Shown piece after piece: positions 18,035-26,052 of a stretch of DNA of 64,000 nucleotides. The position numbers and the translations under genes were made by a program. The stretch comes from Planctomycetota bacterium. GTDB lineage: Bacteria; Planctomycetota; Planctomycetia; Planctomycetales; Planctomycetaceae. Positions within the stretch are counted from its first letter, which is position 1; every line of letters starts with the position of its first letter. The stretch is from the NCBI GenBank assembly GCA_022600195.1, contig JAHZKX010000023.1, forward strand, positions 109,860 through 173,859. The letters run 5' to 3'. The notes under the pieces are model-generated. The model saw only the letters and a program-made list of their open reading frames with translations. It had not been told where the DNA came from and ran no database searches.

Positions 18035-18802
18035 ATGCACCGTAAAACGTCAAATATGATTATGCTGGGGCTTTTTATTTGTGCTTTCAGTCTATTGGCA
18101 GTTGAAGATGCCACGGCTCAGAACAAGAGGCGTAACAGAGGGCTTCGTAAGCCCGGCGAAGTAATTACCCGACCTGATAGGGGCGAAGAACGCTGGCAAA
18201 ATCAGCTGGAAGTCGGGAAGGTCGCGCCAGAGTTTACCCTGCCTCTGTTGCAGCAGAACAATCAACGAAAAGCACCAACAGACAAGGCGTCTGCGACAAA
18301 GAAATCAGCAGATAAGAAGAAAGAGCAAACGGTCTCACTTCATGATTTGCGAGCGAAACAGCCTGTCGTGCTGATCATAGGCAGTTTTACTTGTCCTCCG
18401 TTTCGCAACCAACTTGAAGGAGTTGATAAGGTTTTCGATCAATTCAAGGATCGTGCTCAGTTCCTGTTGGTTTACGTTCGTGAAGCCCATCCTGATTCAA
18501 TTTTGTCAGTCATCGGTGAGAATGGACGTGAGGCATTGCAAAAAATACCTCAGCCGAAAGATCTATCGACACGCGTTTCAAACGCGAGCATATGTCAGAG
18601 GACAAAGGACCTTGATATTCCGATTGCAGTCGACAAAATTGATAATCGCGTCGGGAAGGCATATGCAGGTTGGCCCAATCGAATGGTCGTCGTGGGTACC
18701 GATGGTCGAATTCTCTTTGCAACAGATCCTTCGCCGCGCGGCACGAACGCACGTAGCTTACAGGACTGGTTGACTGACAATCTGACGAAAAGTGATCGCT
18801 AA
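18035..18802 (+). CDS. Secreted iodothyronine-deiodinase-fold protein (Cys variant)
   Basis: Thioredoxin-fold protein of 255 residues resembling the T4 deiodinase family. The ATG gives a signal peptide ending near DATAQ; a TTG six codons upstream is less likely. GKVAPEFTLPLL (about 61-72) is the usual strand entering the fold. A Lys/Ser-rich insert follows (about 76-98). GSFTCPPFRNQL (116-127) aligns with the deiodinase active site, with Cys120 where animal enzymes have selenocysteine. LLVYVREAHPDS (144-155) is the family hallmark EAH block, and VDKIDNRVGKAY ... WPNRMVVVGTDGRILF matches the C-terminal half. Cys187 could be a resolving cysteine. True deiodinase activity is not implied; a peroxiredoxin-like or reductive dehalogenase role are options. 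It stands alone between two MBL-fold sulfatase relatives. Confidence 0.82.
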   Translation: MHRKTSNMIMLGLFICAFSLLAVEDATAQNKRRNRGLRKPGEVITRPDRGEERWQNQLEVGKVAPEFTLPLLQQNNQRKAPTDKASATKKSADKKKEQTVSLHDLRAKQPVVLIIGSFTCPPFRNQLEGVDKVFDQFKDRAQFLLVYVREAHPDSILSVIGENGREALQKIPQPKDLSTRVSNASICQRTKDLDIPIAVDKIDNRVGKAYAGWPNRMVVVGTDGRILFATDPSPRGTNARSLQDWLTDNLTKSDR

Positions 18803-18918
18803 ATCGTAGCACATTTAACCATATCCCTTTCTCGTTTCAAATGGCTTCGGAGATGCTACAGTAAACCTGGATCTCGCGCAGTTGTCTCTTTCAATTTGTT
18901 CTCATAGTTCGCGCTGGT

Positions 18919-20931
18919 TCATTCTTTCGTAACCTTGGTTCCAGGCAAGATTTCGAAGTTCAATTCAAAATCGATTAAAGTTGACTGGAGTTTTGCGAGT
19001 ATCAATGGGTCCCCTTCCAGTCTGGCCTTACCCTGAATAATTTGCTGTGGCAGCGTGGTTTTTTGGATCATGACATCGATCAGGTCCGCGCGATTGATTG
19101 TAATTGTGAGATCTGCTTTTGGCGCCTGGAATCCTTTTAGTACGGTCAGCGTTGCATTACTCATTTCGATCACGAGCTTTTCGCCATTATCGGGTGTGAT
19201 CAGATTGATTGTGAACTGCATCCCCTCCGCCTTGCTGCTATCAACGCGGATTCCGAGATACTCCAGAAACAGCTCTGTCGACATGGCACGGATCGCATCC
19301 GGTCCGGCCGTTTTGACATTGTTGCCTTGCCTGATGCCGTTACGCAGCTCGAAAGCGCCAGCCAGAAAGCTGTTACGGACACTCGGACTTTCCTGCTGGT
19401 AGCCTAGCTGCTCGAAGACATCAGCCAACAGATCTTTGGCTTCCTGATTTTCCGGTTCTGCGTGAACCAGCTTGTTGAGAATTTCCATTGCCAACTTGTA
19501 GCTGCCGGCTGTGTAGAGTTCTTTTCCTTTTTTGATAATGGGATCGGCACCACCCATCATTTCGACATAGAGTGGTGCAGATTCGGCGGGCGACAATGGG
19601 ATCAGAGTCGTTGGGTTGCAGTCCCAATAGCCAAGATATTTATTGACAACGCCACGGACATTGTGTTCTACCGAACCATGATAGCCGCGGGCAGCCCAGT
19701 GATTTTTCAGGCTCTGTGGCACTTTAAATTCATTGTGGATTGTGTTGATCGTGGAGCCCTGGTTGGCCAGATTGAGCACCTGATTATTCATGTTGGCATA
19801 GATATCCCGCTGCACGCGCATGATTTCCTGAATGCGCTCATTACCCCAGCGTGGCCAGTGGTGTGATCCAAACATGACCTCCGCTTTCTGTCCAAAAAGA
19901 TAAAGCGTGCGGTTGATTTCGCGCGACCAGTTGAGGGCATCGCGCAGGGCGGCACCGCGTAGAGTATAAATATTGTGAATCGAATTCACGATATTTTCAG
20001 CGATCCACAGGGCTTTCCATTCAGGAAAATACGTATTCATTTCTGCGGGCGCTTCGGTGTCTGGTGTAAGCTGGAAAACCATTTTTAAGCCGTCGATGGT
20101 GATCTCTTCGAGATCTTTAAAAATTTCTCGCGATGGGACAATGAGTCCGGTATTGCCTCGTGAAATGTTTTTACCGATCGCCTGATCCACATGGCCATAA
20201 GGGCTTGCGTTAAGCAGTGTGCCATATTGGTAATACATGCGGCGGTTCATGGCATTTCCCGCGTAGACGTTTTCAGATACGACATGTTTCTGGAAGTTGC
20301 CCGGTACGATAATCGGAATCTTGCCGGAACGTACGTCTTCTTCTTTAATCAGCCCGCGCACACCTCCCCAGTGATCAGCGTGAGTATGTGAATGCACCAC
20401 GGCGACAATTTCACGCTTTCCCAGATGTTTGGTCACCAGCTTATAGGCGGCTCTGGCAGTTTCCGGGCTCATACCAGTATCAAAAATAATCCAACCCGTT
20501 TTACCTTTGACGAATGTGATGTTGGCCAGATCAAAGCCACGCACCTGATAAATTTTATCTTTTAACACTTCATACAGGCCATAATTCATGTTGAGCCTGG
20601 CCTGTCGAAGTAATGAAGGATGGATGCTGTAGTAGATCGCATCCTTTTTGTTGAGAAAGTTGTATCGGCCCATATCCCACGCGACTTGCCCGTCGTCCGC
20701 TTTGATCTGCGTGTAGTCTGGGGCAGCGATGAAACCCCGTTTGAATTCCTCGAAGTCCCGTCTGTCATTGAAAGGCAGTGACTTTTGTATTTCTTTGTGC
20801 AGTGCGATCGTATGCCTGGAAGGGGGCTTCCCTTTTTTATCAAAGTGCTTGATTTCCTCCGCCTGCGAAATGCTGGCAAAGCTCAGGAAGCAGGCAACCG
20901 CTACGGCCGTTTTGAGAATTCGTGTCATCAT
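18919..20931 (-). CDS. Alkyl/aryl-sulfatase, MBL fold with C-terminal SCP2 domain
   Basis: Full-length class III (SdsA1/BDS1-type) alkylsulfatase of 670 residues, predicted to cleave sulfate from alkyl or aryl sulfate esters in the periplasm. It has a signal peptide to about SQAEE, an MBL domain (about 120-400) with HSHTHADHWGG (His182, His184, Asp186, His187), an acidic ligand region DTEAPAEMNTYFPEW, and the late histidines GSHHWPRWG. An alkylsulfatase dimerisation domain (about 400-540, KYLGYWDCNPTTL) and a C-terminal SCP2-like domain (about 550-670) follow. Its first ATGs overlap the stop codon of the upstream SCP2-like gene (ATGATGA), so translation is probably coupled. AAGGAAAAG precedes the start; the second ATG has the better spacing. 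Confidence 0.92.
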   Translation of the reverse strand: MMTRILKTAVAVACFLSFASISQAEEIKHFDKKGKPPSRHTIALHKEIQKSLPFNDRRDFEEFKRGFIAAPDYTQIKADDGQVAWDMGRYNFLNKKDAIYYSIHPSLLRQARLNMNYGLYEVLKDKIYQVRGFDLANITFVKGKTGWIIFDTGMSPETARAAYKLVTKHLGKREIVAVVHSHTHADHWGGVRGLIKEEDVRSGKIPIIVPGNFQKHVVSENVYAGNAMNRRMYYQYGTLLNASPYGHVDQAIGKNISRGNTGLIVPSREIFKDLEEITIDGLKMVFQLTPDTEAPAEMNTYFPEWKALWIAENIVNSIHNIYTLRGAALRDALNWSREINRTLYLFGQKAEVMFGSHHWPRWGNERIQEIMRVQRDIYANMNNQVLNLANQGSTINTIHNEFKVPQSLKNHWAARGYHGSVEHNVRGVVNKYLGYWDCNPTTLIPLSPAESAPLYVEMMGGADPIIKKGKELYTAGSYKLAMEILNKLVHAEPENQEAKDLLADVFEQLGYQQESPSVRNSFLAGAFELRNGIRQGNNVKTAGPDAIRAMSTELFLEYLGIRVDSSKAEGMQFTINLITPDNGEKLVIEMSNATLTVLKGFQAPKADLTITINRADLIDVMIQKTTLPQQIIQGKARLEGDPLILAKLQSTLIDFELNFEILPGTKVTKE

Positions 20932-21572
20932 CTTTTCCTTGGTAGTTTTGCAACGGAAGCATTCTGCTTGAGAGTTGGTTTACCCGATTGGCTGGCTATA
21001 GAAGAGATTCTGTTTGTCGGGCGGATCGACGAAGCGATTAATTGTTTCACGTGTGAGACTTTGATATCTGGTCCCTCAAAGTGAATCAGTCCACGCGCCA
21101 CTGCTTCCTGGAAGGAAAGTTCTCCGTACAGCATAGCGGCGAGTACCGATTCTGCGGTACTGACAACCACATCGCCCGAAGCTGCGCCCTCGACATGTGG
21201 CTGTAGCTTGAGTTTTCCATCCTTGATCACAATCCGGCTCCAGAGGGTGACATCAACCAACACTATCGATAAGCCGATTGAGGGGCCCTCTGGAGATAAA
21301 TCCTGCATGACCCGTTCGAAGCGTTGGGTGAAGGCCATCAGTTTTCCGACCGCGCCGTGATAACCTGTTGTGTTCTTTTTCGGATCGATGAGCGTCAGAC
21401 ATTTTTCGTCGGCTGCTTTGCGCAATGCCACAGCGATGACGTAGGTTGTTGGATGTGGTGCGTTCAGGAACCGGGGGGTCGCCACATGGTAGCCACATGC
21501 GATGGCCCGTGATGAGTCATCAACCCGTGAAGAGCCATCAATTAACAATAAAAAGGGCAAAATCGATTTCAT
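20928..21572 (-). CDS. Unrecognised protein with SCP2-like C-terminal domain
   Basis: I do not recognise the whole protein (214 residues). The second half (about 90-180; IGLSIVLVDVTLWSRIVIKDGKLKLQPH then GDVVVSTAESVLAAMLYGELSFQEAVARGLIHFEGP) has the strand-helix order of sterol-carrier-protein-2/alkylsulfatase C-terminal domains, including the usual small-x-G and ARGLIHFEG ending. The first 35 residues are weakly hydrophobic and not a clear signal peptide. A GTG start 17 codons upstream is possible, with an in-frame stop just before it. The stop overlaps the start of the alkylsulfatase gene, which itself ends in an SCP2 domain, suggesting that the two proteins cooperate. It could be a stand-alone lipid-binding partner or the remnant of a larger gene. 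Confidence 0.6.
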   Translation of the reverse strand: MKSILPFLLLIDGSSRVDDSSRAIACGYHVATPRFLNAPHPTTYVIAVALRKAADEKCLTLIDPKKNTTGYHGAVGKLMAFTQRFERVMQDLSPEGPSIGLSIVLVDVTLWSRIVIKDGKLKLQPHVEGAASGDVVVSTAESVLAAMLYGELSFQEAVARGLIHFEGPDIKVSHVKQLIASSIRPTNRISSIASQSGKPTLKQNASVAKLPRKR

Positions 21573-21623
21573 GACCGATGGCGCCACATTTGAAACTTTC
21601 ACCTTGATCTCCAGTTGTGTCAC

Positions 21624-22036
21624 TACGGACTTCTATTGTATACGCAATTCGGGAGGTGTCTGTTTGAATTCAATTGTGACCCACAATACAGGTGTAAGGA
21701 GGCGGAAGGCCTTTTTTACAACCACCAAAGCAGATTTAAAGATCTGGTGTTGATCCACTGAGGTACAAACGGTTCTTAATCGTTGCTGTCATGGGAGAAA
21801 ATGGGTCTATTACACACTCATCCCTAAGATAACATACTTGTTTAGGAGATAGTAGGCGCGAAAGATGAGGTGACGAGTCTACAGAGAGTAATAAAGTAAA
21901 ATTGATTGACCTGAACTGGAAGAGAGTTCATGATTTCAGGCGATTCAGATTACAGGTTAATTTTCTGAGAAGCTATAATAGCCTGATGTCCGAACGTGAC
22001 TTTCTGCGTTTTATTAGCCTGTATTGAGAAAACGAA
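21624..22036. other. Divergent intergenic region upstream of the C45 hydrolase gene
   Basis: About 410 bp containing the promoters of the SCP2-like/sulfatase unit (minus) and of the C45 hydrolase gene (plus). On the minus strand a TATACAAT stretch near 21636-21643 could be a -10 box. No gene is seen. Confidence 0.5.
21950..21979 (+). promoter_or_regulatory. Sigma70-type promoter of the C45 hydrolase gene
   Basis: Consensus -10 TATAAT (21974-21979) with a weak -35 TTACAG (21950-21955) at 18-bp spacing, about 58 bp before the start codon. Confidence 0.45.
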
Positions 22037-23092
22037 ATGACTGAAACCACCCGTTATCGTGAAATTGAAGTTGCTGGCAGGCCCCGTGAGATGGGGCGAC
22101 AGCTCGGCGATGCCGCTCGTGACGAAGTTCGCTCGTTTTGTGAAGTTGCCTTGGAGCGACTGAGTCAGACGATGCAAGTCGACAGCGATCAGGCAAAAAA
22201 TTTAGCCGAGCGTTGTCAACCTTTTGCGGAAACTTACAGCCCGGATTCGATTGAAGAATTACAAGGTATTGCCGAAGCGGCGGATGTTCCTTTCTGGAAA
22301 ATGATGTTATTGCAAATTCGCAATCAGTTCACAGCTGAACCTGATTCCGGCTGCACCTCACTCAGTCTGCCTGCGAACGCGAAACGAGGCGCCATTGTTG
22401 CCCAGAACTGGGACAATGATCCGGCCCTTGATCCCTTCACCATTGTTCTGACACGTAGGCCACTTGGGAAACCGGCTTTGATGAATTTGACACAAGTAGG
22501 ATTAATCGCATATGTCGGCTTCAACGAGGCAGGCATTGGTGCGTGCCTGAATTCACTGCCGGCACCAAGTCGTCCGCTGGGAGTGCCTCATTACTTCACG
22601 TTACGCGAATTGTACGAAGCAAGCACTCTCGATGAAGCAGTCAACGCAATCCAGAGAGCGGCACGTGCGATTCCGGCGAATATCATGTTGACGACGCCCG
22701 AAGGGCCCGCCAATCTCGAAGTTTTTATTGATGATGTCCGGGTTCTGCGTCCCGCTGAAACAAGCTGGATTACGCATACCAATCATTGTCTGCATCCCGA
22801 TTTCTGTGAATATAACGAACAGTTTCCAGAACTAATCGGCTCCCATCCGCGCAAAGCCCGCATCGATACACTGCTCAGTGCAGGCACAAATGATTTCAGT
22901 GTAGAAGAAATCAAAACTGCACTGAGGGACCATCAAGGTTACCCCCGTTCCATTTGTCGGCATGATAATGATGATGAATCCACCGGATTCTGGAAGACGG
23001 TATTCTCTGTGATTATCGAGCCAGCACAAAAACGCATGCACGTCTCACGGGGAACACCCTGCAATTCCCCCTATGAAATATATCAGCTTTAA
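22037..23092 (+). CDS. C45-family autoproteolytic acyltransferase/hydrolase
   Basis: Ntn-hydrolase of the peptidase C45 group (penicillin acyl-CoA:6-APA acyltransferase and bacterial relatives), 351 residues. Such proteins cut themselves between Gly and Cys to expose the catalytic Cys; here the site is DSGCTSL with Cys106 as the predicted new N terminus. Other family blocks are YREIEVAGRPREMGRQLG at the start, IVAQNWDNDP after the nucleophile and ITHTNHCLHPDF, where the Asn/His stabilise the intermediate. No signal peptide is seen, so it is probably cytoplasmic. Its promoter has a TATAAT box. It converges with the aminotransferase gene with only 18 bp between stop codons. Substrate unknown; an acyl amide is likely. 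Confidence 0.87.
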   Translation: MTETTRYREIEVAGRPREMGRQLGDAARDEVRSFCEVALERLSQTMQVDSDQAKNLAERCQPFAETYSPDSIEELQGIAEAADVPFWKMMLLQIRNQFTAEPDSGCTSLSLPANAKRGAIVAQNWDNDPALDPFTIVLTRRPLGKPALMNLTQVGLIAYVGFNEAGIGACLNSLPAPSRPLGVPHYFTLRELYEASTLDEAVNAIQRAARAIPANIMLTTPEGPANLEVFIDDVRVLRPAETSWITHTNHCLHPDFCEYNEQFPELIGSHPRKARIDTLLSAGTNDFSVEEIKTALRDHQGYPRSICRHDNDDESTGFWKTVFSVIIEPAQKRMHVSRGTPCNSPYEIYQL

Positions 23093-23110
23093 AAGGGTTG
23101 ATCGTATCCA

Positions 23111-24367
23111 TTATGAAGGGGAAAACTTCTTTACTCTGCCTTGAGAGCTCAACTCAGTCTCAGTGGCAACTCCAAACTTTCTGCAAAGAATCAACTCACA
23201 CATTTCGTCAATCGCGGTCTCCGTCATTTCCGGGTAGCAAGGCAGGAACAGCGTTTGATTTAACAGTTCGGTAGCGAGAGGACAGTTGAAGTTGGACTGA
23301 TCAGGCGGAGAGGCCACAACTGCCAGCCGTCCGCGCTGCGTGGTATCGAAACCATGTTTTTGTAAGCGCCTCTTGAGTGCATCAGGTTGATCAGTGAGGA
23401 AGGGGAAGAGCCAGAAGCTATGACGGGGGTCGAGCAGTTCTGGTTGTGATTTCTCCAGCCCCAGCTTGTCGATGAGACGTAAAGCGTGTTTGGAGCGAAG
23501 ATTGATCCGTCGGGAATCGTAGGTCTGCAAACGATGTTTCAGCAGCCTGAGAATTCCTATACCCGGTTGTTGGCGCAACTGGTGGAGTAAATTACCCTCG
23601 GAAAAACCGCGGGTCAACCCGCCGAGGATGTCATCGACGTTCCTTCCCAGCCGTTTACCGATCGCAGCGAGGACTCCAAAAATCCATTTGGTCGAGATTG
23701 CTTTCAGAACCGTAAGCTTGCAGATTTTGAGTGTGAGTTGCCTGCCGGTTTGAACGGGTTCACGATTTTGAAGATCGCGCATGTGTGCAAGAATGTCTGG
23801 GTCACGCACGCGACAGAGTGCTCCGCCCAGCGCTGTAGCAGTTTTTATGGTTCCAAAGCTGAAGAGACTGGCGTCTGCCTGCATGTTGCCGCGCCAGCCT
23901 GGTTCGCACCACGCTTGCGCACAGTCCTCGACAACCAGCAAATTGTGTTCGCGGGCTAATTCCAGTATTTCTTGAATATCGGGTCGCGCACCGAACAGGT
24001 GGGATACGACGAGGACTTTCGAACGAGAAGTAATGGCGCTTCTCAAGGCATCTGGATCAAGGTGATAGTCGCTGCCACTGACATCAACGGGCACAGGGGT
24101 CAGGTCATGAGCTTTAGCGATGAGAGGCATGTCTTGAACTGTTACTGCAGAGAAGAGAACTTCTGATCCTGCCGGTATTTTGAGAGCTTGCAACAGCAGG
24201 TCGAATCCACTTCGAACGGAAAGGCAGGCCAGCGCGTCGCTGCATCCTTGCGACCAGACCTGCTCCAGCGTTTCTTGAGCCACTCTCCTCTTTCCAGGCA
24301 GGAGCGAACCGAAGAAGCCATAACATAAGTCGCGCCAGCCAATGTCGAGCCTTAAGCGAATCCACAT
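23111..24367 (-). CDS. DegT/DnrJ/EryC1/StrS-type PLP-dependent aminotransferase
   Basis: Fold-type I PLP enzyme of 418 residues. It shows the sugar-aminotransferase-like order CLSVRSGFDLLLQAL (cofactor phosphate site), GSEVLFSAVTVQDM, VVEDCAQAWC (the Asp that holds the pyridine N and the DCAQ block) and LFSFGTIKTATALGGAL, where the Lys of FGTIKT should form the Schiff base. Family members transfer amino groups to keto-sugars for cell-surface or antibiotic sugars. The C-terminal half (about 250-418) is longer and less conserved than usual. The FAD oxidase gene is 62 bp upstream on the same strand. Whether the two act in one pathway (oxidise, then aminate) is inference. Confidence 0.87.
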   Translation of the reverse strand: MWIRLRLDIGWRDLCYGFFGSLLPGKRRVAQETLEQVWSQGCSDALACLSVRSGFDLLLQALKIPAGSEVLFSAVTVQDMPLIAKAHDLTPVPVDVSGSDYHLDPDALRSAITSRSKVLVVSHLFGARPDIQEILELAREHNLLVVEDCAQAWCEPGWRGNMQADASLFSFGTIKTATALGGALCRVRDPDILAHMRDLQNREPVQTGRQLTLKICKLTVLKAISTKWIFGVLAAIGKRLGRNVDDILGGLTRGFSEGNLLHQLRQQPGIGILRLLKHRLQTYDSRRINLRSKHALRLIDKLGLEKSQPELLDPRHSFWLFPFLTDQPDALKRRLQKHGFDTTQRGRLAVVASPPDQSNFNCPLATELLNQTLFLPCYPEMTETAIDEMCELILCRKFGVATETELSSQGRVKKFSPS

Positions 24368-24429
24368 TTGTTTGCCCTTTAGAATCTTGCAGCGTTTCCG
24401 GGATGATTATGATTCACACATTCAGTCTT

Positions 24430-25977
24430 TTATGACTCCACCAAATGTAAAGGCTGGCCATACTTACGATAAAACTGATTCTGAAACAATTCTTGCGGAT
24501 CATAGTCCCTCTTTAATTCAAAAAACTGTTTTGCTTGAGGATAAGCCCTGTGAAACTGTTCTGGTGTCGCGTGCAGTCGATAGGGAAGGTAATAGCGTCC
24601 CTGTGCCTGGAGAGCTGCTTCAATCAATTCCACAGACATGGCTTCCATTTTCCTGTCACCCTCTTCTGTTTGAGGTTGATAAAACAGCAGGACAAACGCA
24701 AATAGCCGTTGATCAGCGTATCGGAGAAACGTATCTTCATCAACTTCGACCTGACGAATCGTAACGTTCAGCAGATTTTGTTTGTGACGCGGGATAATTT
24801 CACGCAACGCTTCAGTAAATGGTACGAGGCCTGACTTTGGAACAAAATATTCATGGAGAATATCAGTGTAGTCTGCCGAGCGGTTCTCGAAGACTTCGAC
24901 ACCCTCATTGAGTAATTGATTCCGGGAATAGTAAGTCTGTTGCAGTCGAGGCTGTAGCTTTGTCTCAGCCTTCCATCGCAATTTTTTTCCGTAGTCACTA
25001 TCGCTGGAGCCTCGAAAAATATGACGTCGAATTGTCGCCAGTCCCGGTTCGACAAGATCAGGCATCGACTCATCAGGAGTTGGATCTCGATACAGCACAT
25101 TGATGATGACTTCCTTCAGAAACTGATCGGAAGCAATATTCATCCGGGCGAATGTCATCTCTATATTGGAATCTTCAATCATCTGGTCGAATGTATTTAA
25201 CGCTATTTCGACGGGTACGATCGATTGCTCTAAGCGATATCGTTCATTGGGTATGACTCGCAAATCGACATCGAGGATGACACCAAATAAGCCATACCCT
25301 CCTAAAGCCAGCGAAAACAGTTCTGTATTTTCAGAACGACTGCAATTGACAATGGCTCCATCGGCTAGCATCAGCCGAAACGATTCCACCGACGAGGCAA
25401 TGGGGGGGCGACCATATTGCCAGCCATGACAGTTTACGCTGACAGAACCACCGACCGTGAAAGAATTGTTCGATTGCATGATGGCAACGGACTTTCCCCG
25501 CTGATCGAGCCAGGGAATGATTTCACTCCATTTTGCCCCAGATTGAACGTGCAACAAATTCGCTTTTTCATCCAGCGACATCTTGTTGAATGACGTCATG
25601 TCAATCATGATTCCACCGGGAATCAGGGTATGACCACCCATACTATGCCGCGCGCCGGCAATCGAAATCTCTAATCCATCACGCCTTGCTCGCTTGAAGA
25701 GACGCGCGAGCTGTGTTTCTGCTTCCCTGGTATCAAGGGGGACGGGCCAGATCTCGCTGACTTCCGTTAAATTCATCCGACTGGCATCATCCGCAAAGCC
25801 TTCGGGAGCAGGTGCACGAGTTTCTGTATCCTTCCAGGCGGTTCGAGCCAAGTGCAGTATTGGTCGACTGATAACAACTGCCGTCAGTAATAAAAATAAC
25901 AAAGTCAAAACGACGAAATTTCGCCTTACTCTGTTCGGCCTGCTCAGTTGTGGAAATAAGTATAATGCTCGCATCAT
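24430..25977 (-). CDS. Membrane-anchored FAD-linked oxidase (aldonolactone/alditol oxidase-like)
   Basis: Flavoprotein oxidase of the PCMH/VAO type, 515 residues. The ATG (MMRALYLFP) follows AAGGGGGAG and leads into a single membrane helix (about 20-42). The FAD-binding domain (about 80-260) has GLEISIAGARHSMGGHTLIPGG, in which the His of ARHS sits at the position used for covalent flavin attachment in aldonolactone oxidases, then NNSFTVGGSVSVNCHGWQYGRPPIASSV and LFSLALGGYGLFGVILDVDLRV. The C-terminal substrate domain (about 270-515) ends in RDYDPQELFQNQFYRKYG, typical of the D-arabinono-1,4-lactone oxidase group. It precedes the aminotransferase gene. The real substrate (sugar lactone, alditol or alcohol) cannot be fixed from sequence. 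Confidence 0.85.
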   Translation of the reverse strand: MMRALYLFPQLSRPNRVRRNFVVLTLLFLLLTAVVISRPILHLARTAWKDTETRAPAPEGFADDASRMNLTEVSEIWPVPLDTREAETQLARLFKRARRDGLEISIAGARHSMGGHTLIPGGIMIDMTSFNKMSLDEKANLLHVQSGAKWSEIIPWLDQRGKSVAIMQSNNSFTVGGSVSVNCHGWQYGRPPIASSVESFRLMLADGAIVNCSRSENTELFSLALGGYGLFGVILDVDLRVIPNERYRLEQSIVPVEIALNTFDQMIEDSNIEMTFARMNIASDQFLKEVIINVLYRDPTPDESMPDLVEPGLATIRRHIFRGSSDSDYGKKLRWKAETKLQPRLQQTYYSRNQLLNEGVEVFENRSADYTDILHEYFVPKSGLVPFTEALREIIPRHKQNLLNVTIRQVEVDEDTFLRYADQRLFAFVLLFYQPQTEEGDRKMEAMSVELIEAALQAQGRYYLPYRLHATPEQFHRAYPQAKQFFELKRDYDPQELFQNQFYRKYGQPLHLVES

Positions 25978-26052
25978 GAACTCCCCCTTAAAGATCTCAC
26001 AATCATCAAGGCGAAGTTGAGGGGGAAATATCACGGCTTATTAGAAATATTT

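Noticed and set aside
21573..21623. GTG start extending the SCP2-like protein by 17 residues
   Set aside because: The extension has no domain value and the ATG is adequate; start left undecided in the entry.
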